DNA of 64,000 bases from Corynebacterium felinum (GTDB lineage: Bacteria; Actinomycetota; Actinomycetes; Mycobacteriales; Mycobacteriaceae), in the NCBI RefSeq assembly GCF_030408755.1, contig NZ_CP047209.1, forward strand, positions 682,001-746,000, read 5' to 3'. Every line of letters starts with the position of its first letter. Position 1 is the first letter of the stretch. The translations under genes were made by a program, and so were the position numbers. Under the pieces are notes generated by a model, which ran no database searches, had not been told where the DNA came from, and saw nothing but the letters and a program-made list of their open reading frames with translations. Shown one piece after another: positions 1 through 8,673 of the stretch.

Positions 1-1
1 A

Positions 2-271
2 ACACTGCTCAAACTCACACTGCCCAACAAATACCTGCTGGCAGACCCCGACAACGCACCAGAAGTGCGCTCCAACCGTGCGTTTGAGAAAAACCCCCAG
101 ATCGAATCGCAACTTCTCCACGGGGAGCACAACGGGCAGCGCCGCGGACTCATCCACGGCCTTGGCATGCTCAAGCAGCTGCGCCCTGGTGTTAAAGATG
201 TGATCATGCACTACACCGGTCGCACACCACAACGCATGGCTAAACGCGCTCGCGTGGCGCTCGCCCGCTAA
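2..271 (+). CDS. Fatty acid desaturase, C-terminal fragment (5' end outside window)
   Basis: Only the last 89 codons are present; the reading frame is open from base 2 to the TAA at 269-271. The fragment has a basic end and the stretch LTLPNKYL...DNAPEVRSNRAF, which resembles the C-terminal tail of actinobacterial DesA3-type acyl-CoA desaturases. In mycobacteria such a desaturase gene lies directly before rsgA and aroA, which is what follows here in convergent orientation. The His-box catalytic core would lie upstream and cannot be checked. Identification therefore rests on the tail and on gene order (inference). An unrelated membrane oxidoreductase is less likely. Confidence 0.6.
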   Translation, partial: TLLKLTLPNKYLLADPDNAPEVRSNRAFEKNPQIESQLLHGEHNGQRRGLIHGLGMLKQLRPGVKDVIMHYTGRTPQRMAKRARVALAR

Positions 272-278
272 CACACAC

Positions 279-326
279 AACAACACACGCCGCACCCTCG
301 ACTTTTACGGTGCGGCGTGTGTTGTT
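279..326. terminator. Bidirectional terminator between desaturase gene and rsgA
   Basis: Perfect 18-bp inverted repeat (279-296 and 309-326) with a 12-nt loop, lying between two convergent genes. A T-rich tail follows on the plus strand and an A-rich stretch precedes the repeat. Confidence 0.85.
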
Positions 327-374
327 TCTTGCGTATCGACGCCGGTGAAACTCAACGCTTACACTGGTGCGGTA

Positions 375-1403
375 TTAATCCCACTCAATGTTGGTACGCA
401 ACGCAGCCAGCAATTTCCGAACAGCCTGCACCCTGCGACCCGTGGGGGAGTCTGCCTCAAAAGAATCCAACTGGCACTCCGGATCAGCAGGTGGCCCCAT
501 ATGCGTACAACCACGAGGGCATTCCTCCACCGCTTCGCGAAGATCATCAAACACCCCCACCACGGTATCGGCATCCACATGGGCTAAACCGAAGGAACGA
601 ATACCGGGGGTATCGATAATCCAGCCATTATCTTCCAAGCGTAAAGCCACCGCCTGAGTTGAGGTATGACGACCCTTACCCACGCCCGAAACCTCACCAG
701 TTTCACGCTGCGCATGAGGCACAATGCGGTTGACCAACGTCGACTTACCCACGCCCGAATGACCAATAAGCGCAGTGATATGCCCATCAATTACCTTCAT
801 CACGGCATCGAGAGGATCATTCATCCCGCAGATCACCACAGGAACATTCAGCGAAGAAAACTCCGCAGCAAACTCCGTAGGATCAGCCAAATCAGACTTC
901 GTTAAACAAATGATCGGCTGCAAATTTCCCACAAACGCCGCCACCAACGCACGCTCAACAAAACCCGCACGTGGGGGAGGATCCGCCACCGCACACACAA
1001 TCAACAACTGCGACGCATTCGCCACCACAATCCGTTCAAAAGGATCAGTATCATCAGCGGTACGACGCAGCACACTTGTACGCTCATCAAGCTTGACAAT
1101 ACGCGCCAAAGAACCAGGGCGACCAGACGTATCACCCACAATGCCCACACGATCGCCCACCTCAACAGGGGTACGCCCCATCTCCCGAGCCCTCATGCAC
1201 ACAATGGGATTGCCCTCATACTCGCGCCCATCCAGCACCACACCCCAGCGGCCACGATCCTTCGTCACCACCATGCCAAAAACCGCGTTGTCATGCGTAG
1301 GACGATCCTTCGTCCGCGGCCGCGAACCCTTACCTGGGCGAACCCTCACATCACTTTCATCCCACTGCGAACGAGAACGCGAATACCCACTACGACGTGC
1401 CAC
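375..1403 (-). CDS. rsgA: Ribosome small subunit-dependent GTPase A (RsgA/YjeQ)
   Basis: Circularly permuted GTPase that acts in late maturation of the 30S subunit. The G motifs appear in the permuted order G4 (TKSD), G1 (GHSGVGKSTL), G3 (DTPGIR), followed by a C-terminal Cys/His zinc knuckle (CPRGC...H...C). An N-terminal OB-fold region lies around residues 50-105. I chose the GTG at 1401-1403, which gives 342 residues beginning ARRSGYSRSR. It follows the aroA stop by one base and uses the G-rich end of aroA as its ribosome binding site. The frame stays open upstream but only inside aroA. The pairing aroA-rsgA, likely translationally coupled, is the usual order in mycolata. Confidence 0.95.
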   Translation of the reverse strand: MARRSGYSRSRSQWDESDVRVRPGKGSRPRTKDRPTHDNAVFGMVVTKDRGRWGVVLDGREYEGNPIVCMRAREMGRTPVEVGDRVGIVGDTSGRPGSLARIVKLDERTSVLRRTADDTDPFERIVVANASQLLIVCAVADPPPRAGFVERALVAAFVGNLQPIICLTKSDLADPTEFAAEFSSLNVPVVICGMNDPLDAVMKVIDGHITALIGHSGVGKSTLVNRIVPHAQRETGEVSGVGKGRHTSTQAVALRLEDNGWIIDTPGIRSFGLAHVDADTVVGVFDDLREAVEECPRGCTHMGPPADPECQLDSFEADSPTGRRVQAVRKLLAALRTNIEWD

Positions 1404-1404
1404 G

Positions 1405-2745
1405 CTACGCCTTGCCCCCTTGCACCATTGCAGTCCACATGTGCTCAAAGCCCGGAAGAGTCTTCGACGTCGTGGCAATATTCTCAACACTCACACCAGG
1501 GATCACCAAGCCAATGATTGCACCAGCCGTAGCCATCCGATGGTCCGCATAGCTTAACCACTGACCACCGCGCAGACGCGCAGGGCGGATGAGCAAGCCG
1601 TCGGCAAGCTCTGTGCAGTCACCACCCACAGCCGTAATCTCCCTCGTCAACGCCGCTAAACGATCAGTCTCATGGCCCCGCAAATGCGCAATACCCCGAA
1701 GCCGCGACTCAGACGTTGCCAACGCCGCCAACGCCGCCACCGTCGGAGTCAACTCCCCAATATCCGACATATCAATATCAATGCCACGCAGCCTGCCCTG
1801 TGGCGGACCCGTCACCGTCAAATCAAAACGCGACCCCTCAGCCTGCAGCTCAACCGAACAGCCCATCGACTCCATAATGTTTCGAATCGCATCACCAGGC
1901 TGCGTTGTTGCCACAGGCCAATGCGGAATCGTCACGCAACCACCCGTCACCGCAGCCGCCGCTAAAAACGGAGTCGCATTGGACAAATCCGGCTCCACCC
2001 GCCACGTTCCCCCACGAATCGGGCCAGGAGACACAGTCCACTGATGCTCCACAGACGTATCCACAACAATGCCAGCCTTGCGCAACATATCAACCGTCAT
2101 CTCAATATGCGGCATCGACGGCAACTTCCCACCCACATGGCGAACAGTCAACCCCTGCTCAAAACGCGGCGCTGCCAACAACAACCCAGAAACAAACTGC
2201 GAGGAGCCAGAGGCATCAATTTCAACCACACCCCCAGCAACACCGCCACGGCCAACCACCCGAAACGGCAACGAATCATTCTCCGAGGCAATGATCTCCA
2301 CACCTAATGCCCGAAGACCAGCTAAAATGCCCCCCATTGGGCGTTTTCGGGCATGCTCATCCCCATCAAACAACACCGTCCCGTGCGCCAACGCCGCAAT
2401 AGGCGGAACGAAACGCATCACGGTACCAGCAAGCCCACAATCAATCGCACCACTAGTCACCTGCTCAATCGGGTCGACATGTACACGAGTATTCGCCGGA
2501 TGCGACTCATCCGCCTCAAACTCCACGCGCGCGCCCAACCGCTCTAAGGCCCGTGCCATTAACTCAGTATCCCGACTCAACAACGCACCCGAAATGGTGC
2601 TCGGGGAGTGCGCTAAAGCAGCCAACACCAACGCACGGTTAGTAATCGACTTAGAGCCAGGGACAGTAACAGTCGCAGACACCGGATGATGGGCAACCGG
2701 GGCTGACCACAACGGGAAAGAAGAAGGACACGAGGATTGAGCCAT
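1405..2745 (-). CDS. aroA: 3-phosphoshikimate 1-carboxyvinyltransferase (EPSP synthase)
   Basis: Sixth step of the shikimate pathway: phosphoenolpyruvate plus shikimate 3-phosphate gives EPSP in the cytoplasm. Family signatures are clear: [11 protein letters not shown] near the N-terminus (PEP/S3P binding lysine), [12 protein letters not shown] and DHRMATAGA near the C-terminus. The ATG at 2743-2745 gives 446 residues. An upstream in-frame start at 2772 would add nine residues that do not look conserved, and it would run into the direct repeat of the divergent promoter region. First gene of an aroA-rsgA unit. No clear Shine-Dalgarno sequence is seen; a TACTAT box just upstream would suit a leaderless transcript. 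Confidence 0.96.
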   Translation of the reverse strand: MAQSSCPSSFPLWSAPVAHHPVSATVTVPGSKSITNRALVLAALAHSPSTISGALLSRDTELMARALERLGARVEFEADESHPANTRVHVDPIEQVTSGAIDCGLAGTVMRFVPPIAALAHGTVLFDGDEHARKRPMGGILAGLRALGVEIIASENDSLPFRVVGRGGVAGGVVEIDASGSSQFVSGLLLAAPRFEQGLTVRHVGGKLPSMPHIEMTVDMLRKAGIVVDTSVEHQWTVSPGPIRGGTWRVEPDLSNATPFLAAAAVTGGCVTIPHWPVATTQPGDAIRNIMESMGCSVELQAEGSRFDLTVTGPPQGRLRGIDIDMSDIGELTPTVAALAALATSESRLRGIAHLRGHETDRLAALTREITAVGGDCTELADGLLIRPARLRGGQWLSYADHRMATAGAIIGLVIPGVSVENIATTSKTLPGFEHMWTAMVQGGKA

Positions 2746-2759
2746 AAAAACAATAGTAT

Positions 2760-2791
2760 GCCATGTAGACAACCAGAGGCCATGTAGACAA
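2760..2791. repeat. Two direct copies of GCCATGTAGACAA between aroA and the SRAP gene
   Basis: Identical 13-mers at 2760-2772 and 2779-2791, 19 bp apart from start to start, in the short divergent promoter region between aroA and the SRAP gene. The spacing is close to two helical turns, so a tandem operator is possible (inference). Confidence 0.6.
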
Positions 2792-2803
2792 AACTAAGAA
2801 GTT

Positions 2804-3457
2804 ATGTGTGGACGATTCGTACTCTTCGCCTCCGACGAGGAAATCATGGCAGTACCTGGCTTCCCTGTCGTCTATGCCCCACACGGGCTGCCCAAAGCAC
2901 GCTACAACATCGCGCCCACCCAGATCATTCCCATTATCCGCACCGGTGACACACCGGAAGAAATAGTGATCGAACCAGCCCGCTGGGGGCTGATTCCCGC
3001 GTGGAAAAAAGACCTGAGCGGTGCACCGTTGTTTAACGCACGAAGCGAAACACTCACCCACAAACCCAGCTTCTCCCACGCATTTCGCACCAACCGCTGC
3101 GCAATCCCCATGTCAGGATATTACGAATGGAAAGACAAACAACCCTACTGGATCAGCACCGGTGACATTGTTTATGTAGCAGGGCTTTTTGACACAGGGC
3201 TCAACCGGCTTTCTGCCACCATGGTCACCACCGACGCCATACCCCCACTCGATAGCGTCCACCACCGAATGCCCCGTTTTCTCGAACCGGACGAACTCCG
3301 AATCTGGCTGGGGGAAGACATACAGGCAGCAACGCAATTACTGCATCCCACCAGCCACGAAATGGTGAGCACCTTTACCATCAGCCCCGCGGACCCACGC
3401 GTGGGCAACGTCAAAAACGATGATCCCGATCTGATCAACAATCCAGCGCTGTTTTAA
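2804..3457 (+). CDS. SRAP (HMCES/YedK) family DNA-protein crosslink protein
   Basis: 217 residues, typical for the family. It starts MCGRF, where Cys2 becomes the N-terminal residue after Met removal and is known in this family to form a thiazolidine crosslink to abasic sites in single-stranded DNA. Other family signatures are NARSET, MSGYYEWK (catalytic Glu) and HHRMPRFL (catalytic His). It is expected to shield abasic sites from error-prone repair. It is transcribed divergently from aroA. Actinobacteria commonly keep it next to aroA, near the sigH locus. Confidence 0.93.
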   Translation: MCGRFVLFASDEEIMAVPGFPVVYAPHGLPKARYNIAPTQIIPIIRTGDTPEEIVIEPARWGLIPAWKKDLSGAPLFNARSETLTHKPSFSHAFRTNRCAIPMSGYYEWKDKQPYWISTGDIVYVAGLFDTGLNRLSATMVTTDAIPPLDSVHHRMPRFLEPDELRIWLGEDIQAATQLLHPTSHEMVSTFTISPADPRVGNVKNDDPDLINNPALF

Positions 3458-3471
3458 AGCACAGTGGGACG

Positions 3472-3975
3472 CTAGATCGCTGCAATATCGGCAACCTTAG
3501 CATTGGTCAGGTGCACGAGATCATCGGCAGAAAGTTCCACGTCCAACCCGCGCTTGCCGCCGGAAACAAAAATTGTATCGAAAAGCTGCGCGGACTCATC
3601 AAGCACGGTAGGCACCGGCGTTTTTTGTCCAAGGGGCGAAATGCCACCCGGGATATATCCCGAAGACTTTGACGCATCGTGTGGATCTGCCATCGTTACC
3701 TTCGGTACTCCCAGCGCTGCAGCAGCTTTTTTCAAACTCAACTGATATGCCACAGGTAAACACGCCACCGCAAGCTTCCTTTTGGGCCCCACCCCAGCGG
3801 TCAAATCCACCATTAAGGTTTTAAAGACCCGCTCAGGGCTGACCTGGAGAGCCTCAGCAGCCTCCTGTCCAAAATGAGACGTCCCCGCTGAAAAGCAATG
3901 GGTCACATAACGTGTCTGCGACTCTTCCAAAACCTTCAACGCCGGAGTAGCTGCATGCACTTTCTTCTTGCCCAT
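3472..3975 (-). CDS. ybaK: YbaK/EbsC-type Cys-tRNA(Pro) deacylase
   Basis: 167 residues from the ATG at 3973-3975 (MGKKKVHAATPAL). A TTG at 4005 in the same frame would add ten residues and is less likely. The sequence has the YbaK fold pattern: PALKVL near the start, then YQLSLKKAAAALG, and a C-terminal GGISPLGQK...VSGGKRGLDVELS segment lining the active site. The family hydrolyses mischarged Cys-tRNA(Pro) in trans. It converges on the SRAP gene with only 14 bp between the stops. No own terminator is obvious. Confidence 0.88.
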   Translation of the reverse strand: MGKKKVHAATPALKVLEESQTRYVTHCFSAGTSHFGQEAAEALQVSPERVFKTLMVDLTAGVGPKRKLAVACLPVAYQLSLKKAAAALGVPKVTMADPHDASKSSGYIPGGISPLGQKTPVPTVLDESAQLFDTIFVSGGKRGLDVELSADDLVHLTNAKVADIAAI

Positions 3976-4248
3976 AAACTCAATGTTTACACCACGCTGA
4001 GTCAAAAAACTAACGTGAAGAGCATGGATTTGGTGCGCACCACAACGCTGTCAACGGTGAAAACCACCACAAGAGACCTGTGTGTACAAAGCTCAACTGG
4101 TGCAGCTGCTTCTCGTATTTTTACCGCACAAAGGCTGTAGCACGTCTAATATTAAGGGTGGGGTAAGGATGCACGGTAAGCTTTCTTTCGGAAGAAGGTA
4201 CACATGTTTCGCTGACACTCTCATAAGGAGGTGAACCCTGTAACCGCG

Positions 4249-4854
4249 ATGGCTACCACAACTTCAGCCGCCAAAGATACGGGACTTCGACAACGCTTCG
4301 AAGAAGAAGCACTGCCACTGTTGGATCATCTTTACAGTGGTGCATTGCGAATGACGCGCAATGAGACGGATGCGGAAGACTTGGTTCAAGAAACCTACAT
4401 GAAGGCATTTCAATCGTTTGCCTCCTTTACTCCAGGGACAAACCTGAAGGCTTGGTTGTACCGAATTATGACCAATAGCTACATCAACGCCTATCGGAAA
4501 AAACAGCGCCAGCCGCAACACACCAGCCACGAAGAGGTGACGGACTACCAGCTTCTGACCACATCTATGCACGAGGCCATTGGATTGGAATCTGCGGAAG
4601 TTGAAGCGCTGCGCAACATTCCCGATGGGACAATTGCACACGCCATGATGGAACTCGCCGACGATTACCGGATGGTTGTTTACTATGCTGACATTGAAGG
4701 TTTTGCATACAAGGAAATAGCTGAGATTATGGGTTCTCCGCTCGGTACTGTCATGTCCCGGTTACACCGTGGAAGAAAAATGCTCCGTAGTGCGTTAATA
4801 GATGTAGCGAAAGAACGAGGATTTTCAGTCGACGATTCCGCGTCCGCACACTAG
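4249..4854 (+). CDS. sigH: ECF RNA polymerase sigma factor SigH
   Basis: About 201 residues, group 4 sigma factor. Region 2 has [14 protein letters not shown] and [20 protein letters not shown]; region 4 has [35 protein letters not shown]. In mycolata SigH governs the heat and thiol-oxidative stress response and is held by the anti-sigma factor RshA, whose gene follows. The start is unclear: an AAGGAG at 4225-4230 abuts an in-frame GTG (4231) and lies 18 bases before the ATG at 4249. I prefer the ATG because homologues begin close to it, but the GTG would add six residues. The distance to rshA is 61 bp. Confidence 0.95.
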   Translation: MATTTSAAKDTGLRQRFEEEALPLLDHLYSGALRMTRNETDAEDLVQETYMKAFQSFASFTPGTNLKAWLYRIMTNSYINAYRKKQRQPQHTSHEEVTDYQLLTTSMHEAIGLESAEVEALRNIPDGTIAHAMMELADDYRMVVYYADIEGFAYKEIAEIMGSPLGTVMSRLHRGRKMLRSALIDVAKERGFSVDDSASAH

Positions 4855-4915
4855 CACTCCGTGGCACAATTGTGCCTATAGCAACAACCCACTTTCATAC
4901 AGAAAACAGGCTTCT

Positions 4916-5242
4916 ATGACCACCTCAGATCGAGCGTCAGAAAACTCCACCCCACTGGTGGCTGACGAAGAATATTTAGAGGCACATCCGGTGCTGAAGG
5001 AACATCCGGATTGCGCAGATCTACATGTCTTCCTCTATCAATTTGTTGATCATGAAATGTCCGCGCAGGACCGACAGCGACTAGAACAGCACATTGACGC
5101 ATGCCCCGACTGTGCCGAAATGGTCTGTGCGGAAGAACAGATACGCCAAGTGCTCCAGCATGTCTGCGAAACAAATGCCCCAAATTCCTTGCGACAAAAA
5201 ATCCTCCAAGGATTGCACCAAACTCATGATCCCTGTGTCTAG
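4916..5242 (+). CDS. rshA: Zinc-binding anti-sigma factor RshA
   Basis: 108 residues with the ZAS motif: H59-x3-C63-x2-C66 (HIDACPDC), plus C33. In homologues the zinc-bound thiols are oxidised under disulfide stress and SigH is released. It lies directly downstream of sigH in the same direction, as in M. tuberculosis and C. glutamicum, and ends at its own hairpin terminator. Confidence 0.93.
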   Translation: MTTSDRASENSTPLVADEEYLEAHPVLKEHPDCADLHVFLYQFVDHEMSAQDRQRLEQHIDACPDCAEMVCAEEQIRQVLQHVCETNAPNSLRQKILQGLHQTHDPCV

Positions 5243-5261
5243 GGACTAAAGAAAAAACTAA

Positions 5262-5285
5262 CCCTTTCCTTGTATAAGGAAAGGG
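5262..5285 (+). terminator. Terminator of sigH-rshA
   Basis: Perfect 10-bp stem (CCCTTTCCTT / AAGGAAAGGG) with a GTAT loop, 20 bp after the rshA stop. Confidence 0.8.
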
Positions 5286-5293
5286 CTAGATTT

Positions 5294-5337
5294 GCGTGTG
5301 CCCCTAGCACCATGGAAAAGGTGCTAGGGGCACACGC
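5294..5337 (-). terminator. Terminator of the bL37-like gene
   Basis: Perfect 18-bp inverted repeat (5294-5311 / 5320-5337) with an 8-nt loop. It is separate from the rshA hairpin and lies directly downstream of the minus-strand 24-codon gene; the stretch after it on the minus strand (AAATCTAG) is A/T-rich. Confidence 0.8.
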
Positions 5338-5353
5338 GGTATTGGGCTAAAAC

Positions 5354-5428
5354 TTAAGCGTTTGGACGCTTGCCGTGATTAGCCTTCTTCTTGCGACGAT
5401 CCTTGCGCTTACGGCCACGCTGGCTCAT
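5354..5428 (-). CDS. Ribosomal protein bL37-like, 24 residues
   Basis: Tiny gene below the usual ORF cut-off. The product is MSQRGRKRKDRRKKKANHGK followed by RPNA, extremely basic and ending in the NHGKRPNA signature of the small actinobacterial large-subunit protein bL37. A strong AAGGAG lies six bases before the ATG, and a perfect 18-bp terminator follows the stop. That it is a gene is clear from the ribosome binding site, codon use and terminator. The assignment to bL37 is by resemblance to the mycobacterial peptide. It sits between rshA and whcE, as in other mycolata. Confidence 0.85.
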   Translation of the reverse strand: MSQRGRKRKDRRKKKANHGKRPNA

Positions 5429-5601
5429 GGTGCTCTCCTTATAAAATTACGAAGGGAATATCAGCTGTCCACTTTACTGGGTGGCAGTAGCTACGCGAAA
5501 ATCAGTGGGGGAGAAACATTCTACCAACAGCGGTTTACTCGATTGCACAACCCTAGTGGAAAGCGCTCGCATCACCTGTGCGGTAGACATGTGTAAAGAG
5601 A

Positions 5602-5862
5602 TTACAACGCGACGCGTGCGCGACCACGGCCACGATTCTTACGACGCTTAAGCGCGCGACGCTCGTCCTCGCTCATACCGCCCCACACGCCAGCATCCTG
5701 GCCGGTCTCCAACGCCCAAGCCAAGCACTGGGAAGTCACAGGGCAACGATTACATACAACTTTAGCTGCAGCAACCTGGGCCAACGCGGGGCCAGAGTTA
5801 CCGACAGGGAAGAACAGCTCAGGGTCTTCATCACGACAAACTGCTTTATGGCGCCAATCCAT
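5602..5862 (-). CDS. whcE: WhiB-family iron-sulfur regulator, WhiB1/WhcE type
   Basis: 86 residues with the four cluster cysteines C9, C37, C40 and C46 (C-x2-C-x5-C), the GVWGG turn (GVWGGMSEDERR) and a basic C-terminal DNA-binding tail (KRRKNRGRGRAR). The length and tail match WhiB1 of mycobacteria and WhcE of C. glutamicum, where the gene also lies beside sigH and takes part in the oxidative stress response. CAAGGAG upstream of the ATG is a good ribosome binding site. The 968 bp upstream carry no convincing gene, so regulation may involve a long leader or several promoters. Confidence 0.93.
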   Translation of the reverse strand: MDWRHKAVCRDEDPELFFPVGNSGPALAQVAAAKVVCNRCPVTSQCLAWALETGQDAGVWGGMSEDERRALKRRKNRGRGRARVAL

Positions 5863-6830
5863 AATAAATACTCCTTGTGAAAAAGAATCAGTGCAAGAAG
5901 AAGGAACTTTCCATAGAACGATGAAAAGTTACTTCACAATTAATGGTGAGAGTTTCTTGTCAAGAGTGCTCCACCGTATTCACGGAAAGGTTCGACACTT
6001 GCGCTATGCCGAACATACAAACCGATCACACTGGGGTGCCACGACGCTGGGTTGGAGAAACTTTCGGTAACCCCCAAAGTGTTTCTCGCATCTGCCTAGA
6101 TAATTCCGCTTCGGCTGAATAGTGAGGGAAGAAGACACAGAGCAAAACCTGTGAAATATTCCATTTTATGTTCAGCTTTCACTTATCTAAGAGCCAGCTG
6201 CGAATAGAACCTGAACTCTCATTAAGTTTCTATCCGCGATTTGCTCTGTCAAAATGATCCCACGTTCGCCGGAACTTGGCTAGAGTTTCGGGTGATTTTG
6301 TGGCGAGAATCACAAAAGTTGGGAAGTGTAGCAGGGATCGTGATGGGATGGCGTCGGCGATTTTCTCTGATAAAAATCTGCTATCTATTGATTTGACCTG
6401 CGCTTTTTCTGAAGTGTCATACGAAGTAATGATCCGTGATTCGTCAAATCGAAACGGCCACCCCCTCGTTTTTCACACCCGCGCGACAAAAAAGACGTCA
6501 GACAAGTGGGTTTACCCCCGTACGTGGGGAGGTTGTCTAAGGGGGAAGCTGCAGGTGACTTGTTAGCTTAACTATTCCTAAGTGCATAAATGGGTGGAAT
6601 ATTTTCACTGCGATAGCCTTCGAGTAGCTCACCCCCGACTTGTGGGAAAACGACATTCACCATGCCCGATTGATAAGGTGTTGAACATGAATGGGGGTGG
6701 AATGTGTACATTTTCCGCATAGGCTACGGCTATTTTTACTACCTGCGTACATGTACTGCGCCCACACCTTTGTGTTCAGGGCGGCTGGGTGCTCCTGTAG
6801 CGGCCTCGTGGCACCAGCTACACTGTTTTT
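5863..6830. other. Long non-coding interval upstream of whcE
   Basis: 968 bp without a credible gene. The only frame of any length, 6276-6566 on the plus strand, has no family resemblance and poor codon use. Structures seen: a minus-strand TTGACA (5963-5958) that could be a -35 element for whcE although the -10 is poor; an imperfect hairpin GCGAATAGAA/TTCTATCCGC at about 6200-6235; a G/C-rich imperfect hairpin at about 6500-6540; and a TACACT -10 box just before the next gene. It could hold the divergent promoters and a small RNA. Confidence 0.5.
6819..6824 (+). promoter_or_regulatory. -10 box for a leaderless transcript
   Basis: TACACT ends six bases before the GTG at 6831 and no Shine-Dalgarno sequence intervenes, the geometry of a leaderless start. 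The -35 region is weak. Confidence 0.45.
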
Positions 6831-7253
6831 GTGAGTACTTCTGATATACGACCACCGGCACCACTGTTGTGGGCGGCGCTAATTGCCGGCATCCAATCCG
6901 TTATTGGGCTTGGCTATGCCACGCTTTTGATCATTCGTGAAGCAGCAGGTTACCGCGACCCATCGATTGTCTACGAATCCGACCACGCCAACACGTTTGT
7001 TGGATACGGGACGGCAATCTTTTTCATCATCATCTTTGGCACTGTCCTCGTCGGCGCGATTTTCATGGCCAAAGCAAAACGATGGGGCCGTGGCCCTGTG
7101 ATCATGCTTGAAATCTTGTTGCTGCTTATTTCTTATTACATGTTCAGTGCAGGACAAGTGGCAATGGGATTAGCCACAGCGCTCTCCGCAATCCTTGCAC
7201 TCGGCATGCTCTTTAGCCCCCGTGCCGTTGCCTGGGCGGCAGCTACCTACTAA
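6831..7253 (+). CDS. Conserved four-helix membrane protein
   Basis: 140 residues from the GTG at 6831 with four hydrophobic segments, at about residues 11-34, 59-86, 89-107 and 110-137. No catalytic motif is visible. In M. tuberculosis a small integral membrane protein lies in the same stretch between whiB1 and rhlE, so this is probably its counterpart (inference from order and topology). The function is unknown. The gene ends at a strong hairpin terminator at 7260. Confidence 0.8.
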   Translation: MSTSDIRPPAPLLWAALIAGIQSVIGLGYATLLIIREAAGYRDPSIVYESDHANTFVGYGTAIFFIIIFGTVLVGAIFMAKAKRWGRGPVIMLEILLLLISYYMFSAGQVAMGLATALSAILALGMLFSPRAVAWAAATY

Positions 7254-7259
7254 ACACAA

Positions 7260-7307
7260 AAAGTGGCCTTGAGTCTGATAGAACTATCGAAGACTCAAGG
7301 CCACTTT
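7260..7307 (+). terminator. Terminator after the membrane protein gene
   Basis: Perfect 17-bp stem (7260-7276 / 7291-7307, AAAGTGGCCTTGAGTCT) followed by T-rich sequence. It may also serve the convergent gene ending at 7372. Confidence 0.85.
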
Positions 7308-7371
7308 CGTCTGTGGTGCGAATACACCTTGCACACATTCGTGGGAGGGATCAGGCAGTTAACTCAGAGTT

Positions 7372-8661
7372 TTATGCACGTGGGCGATAGACAACAAGTT
7401 CGTGTCCTTGTTTCTCAACAAGGTTCTTCCCCGAACTCTTCAAGGCAGTCGTGCCACTAAAATCACCGCGGTCAAGCGGGAGGGAAGAAACAACCTCCCC
7501 TGTGGTCCAATCCGCCACGTTGATGCCCGAAGCAGTCGGATAAACCAACGATGACCCGACATTGATAGGTGTGCCGATGGCATCGTCGAAGGTAAAGAGA
7601 ATATCTAGCTGGGTGGGATGGAGCACATACAAACGCGCCCCATCGAACCATGTAATGTGGTGCGGCAAATCTGCCACAGCCGGGGAATATACCCCATTCG
7701 CCTGATCGACGGCGGGGGAGGCTGCGACAGTGGAGGTACTACGAAGCGTGCCCTCGGCGTCGAAAAGCATCAGAGAAGGATGATCACCCGGAACATACAC
7801 CGCAACCGCACTACTCGTCACTCCCACAACCTGCGCATGCGGCGACGGCAGCGGAGCTTCAAACGTTAATTCAGGTTTTCGTGAATCTTCCGGGGTTGTG
7901 CCAATCACCCGCAGATAACCGATATCCTCACACTTGTGTGCCACTGCCAACACATCGGTGCGAGTCAGCGCAGAATTAATCTCACACTCCTCATACGGCT
8001 GCATTTCCGGCTCTTGCTTCGCCTCAACGCGACCAAACTCCACTGTGCGCACCAAATCATTACGCCACAGCTCCACACGCGTGGAAGCAACAACGCCCAC
8101 ACGGTCATTGGACGCCACAGGGGCGACCACTGGAGGGGCAATGGAGGAACGCGTGGACGAATAATTGCCCGTTAATGCATCAATGCTGACCACCTCACCG
8201 CAACCCAATCCGCTGCGGTAGCTAATAATCACTTCACCCCATCCATGCGCCAGCGAACAGACATCCAACTCACGGCGATACTCCCACACTTTATCGCCAG
8301 TGGCAGGATCAAATGCACTTACCGTCGACCCATCATGGCGGTGCTGTGTATCATCAGCCCCCACCAACGTTTCCGCCCCATTACTGACAGAGATCAGCAA
8401 ACCCCCAACAATCACAGGGGCAGGGACATCAACATCAAAAGCAACCCGCATAGCCTCCTCATACCCCTCGGAGACTCGCGTTGCAGGCAACGGCTCTAGG
8501 AAAGGGGACTGCGCCGGAGACAATGCGGACAAACGAATGGGGGCAGTCCACCATGCACCAGCAATACACACCACACAGATCACGGCGATTATCACTGCGA
8601 CTACACGATGGTTCTTCCCGTGAATTAAGGTGGGAATGCGGGCGTGAGAATTCATAGGCAT
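7372..8661 (-). CDS. Membrane-anchored PQQ/beta-propeller repeat protein
   Basis: 429 residues. One transmembrane helix near residues 17-37 (VVAVIIAVICVVCIAG) is followed by a large extracytoplasmic domain rich in short repeats such as FDPATGDKVWEY, SIDALTGNYSS and VADWTTGEVV, typical of PQQ-like propeller blades. Mycobacteria have a protein of this kind next to rhlE. No cofactor binding can be claimed. Two ATGs, at 8661 and 8655, are possible; the second lies nine bases from AGAGG. The gene begins 12 bp after the rhlE stop and is probably co-transcribed with it. Confidence 0.8.
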   Translation of the reverse strand: MPMNSHARIPTLIHGKNHRVVAVIIAVICVVCIAGAWWTAPIRLSALSPAQSPFLEPLPATRVSEGYEEAMRVAFDVDVPAPVIVGGLLISVSNGAETLVGADDTQHRHDGSTVSAFDPATGDKVWEYRRELDVCSLAHGWGEVIISYRSGLGCGEVVSIDALTGNYSSTRSSIAPPVVAPVASNDRVGVVASTRVELWRNDLVRTVEFGRVEAKQEPEMQPYEECEINSALTRTDVLAVAHKCEDIGYLRVIGTTPEDSRKPELTFEAPLPSPHAQVVGVTSSAVAVYVPGDHPSLMLFDAEGTLRSTSTVAASPAVDQANGVYSPAVADLPHHITWFDGARLYVLHPTQLDILFTFDDAIGTPINVGSSLVYPTASGINVADWTTGEVVSSLPLDRGDFSGTTALKSSGKNLVEKQGHELVVYRPRA

Positions 8662-8673
8662 TAACCTCTTGTA

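Noticed and set aside
775..2689. Long plus-strand open frames opposite rsgA and aroA
   Set aside because: They are shadows of the minus-strand genes, rich in Ser/Thr/Pro as expected from antisense frames.
6276..6566. 96-codon open frame in the whcE upstream region
   Set aside because: No ribosome binding site, no family resemblance, and atypical composition; the interval looks non-coding.
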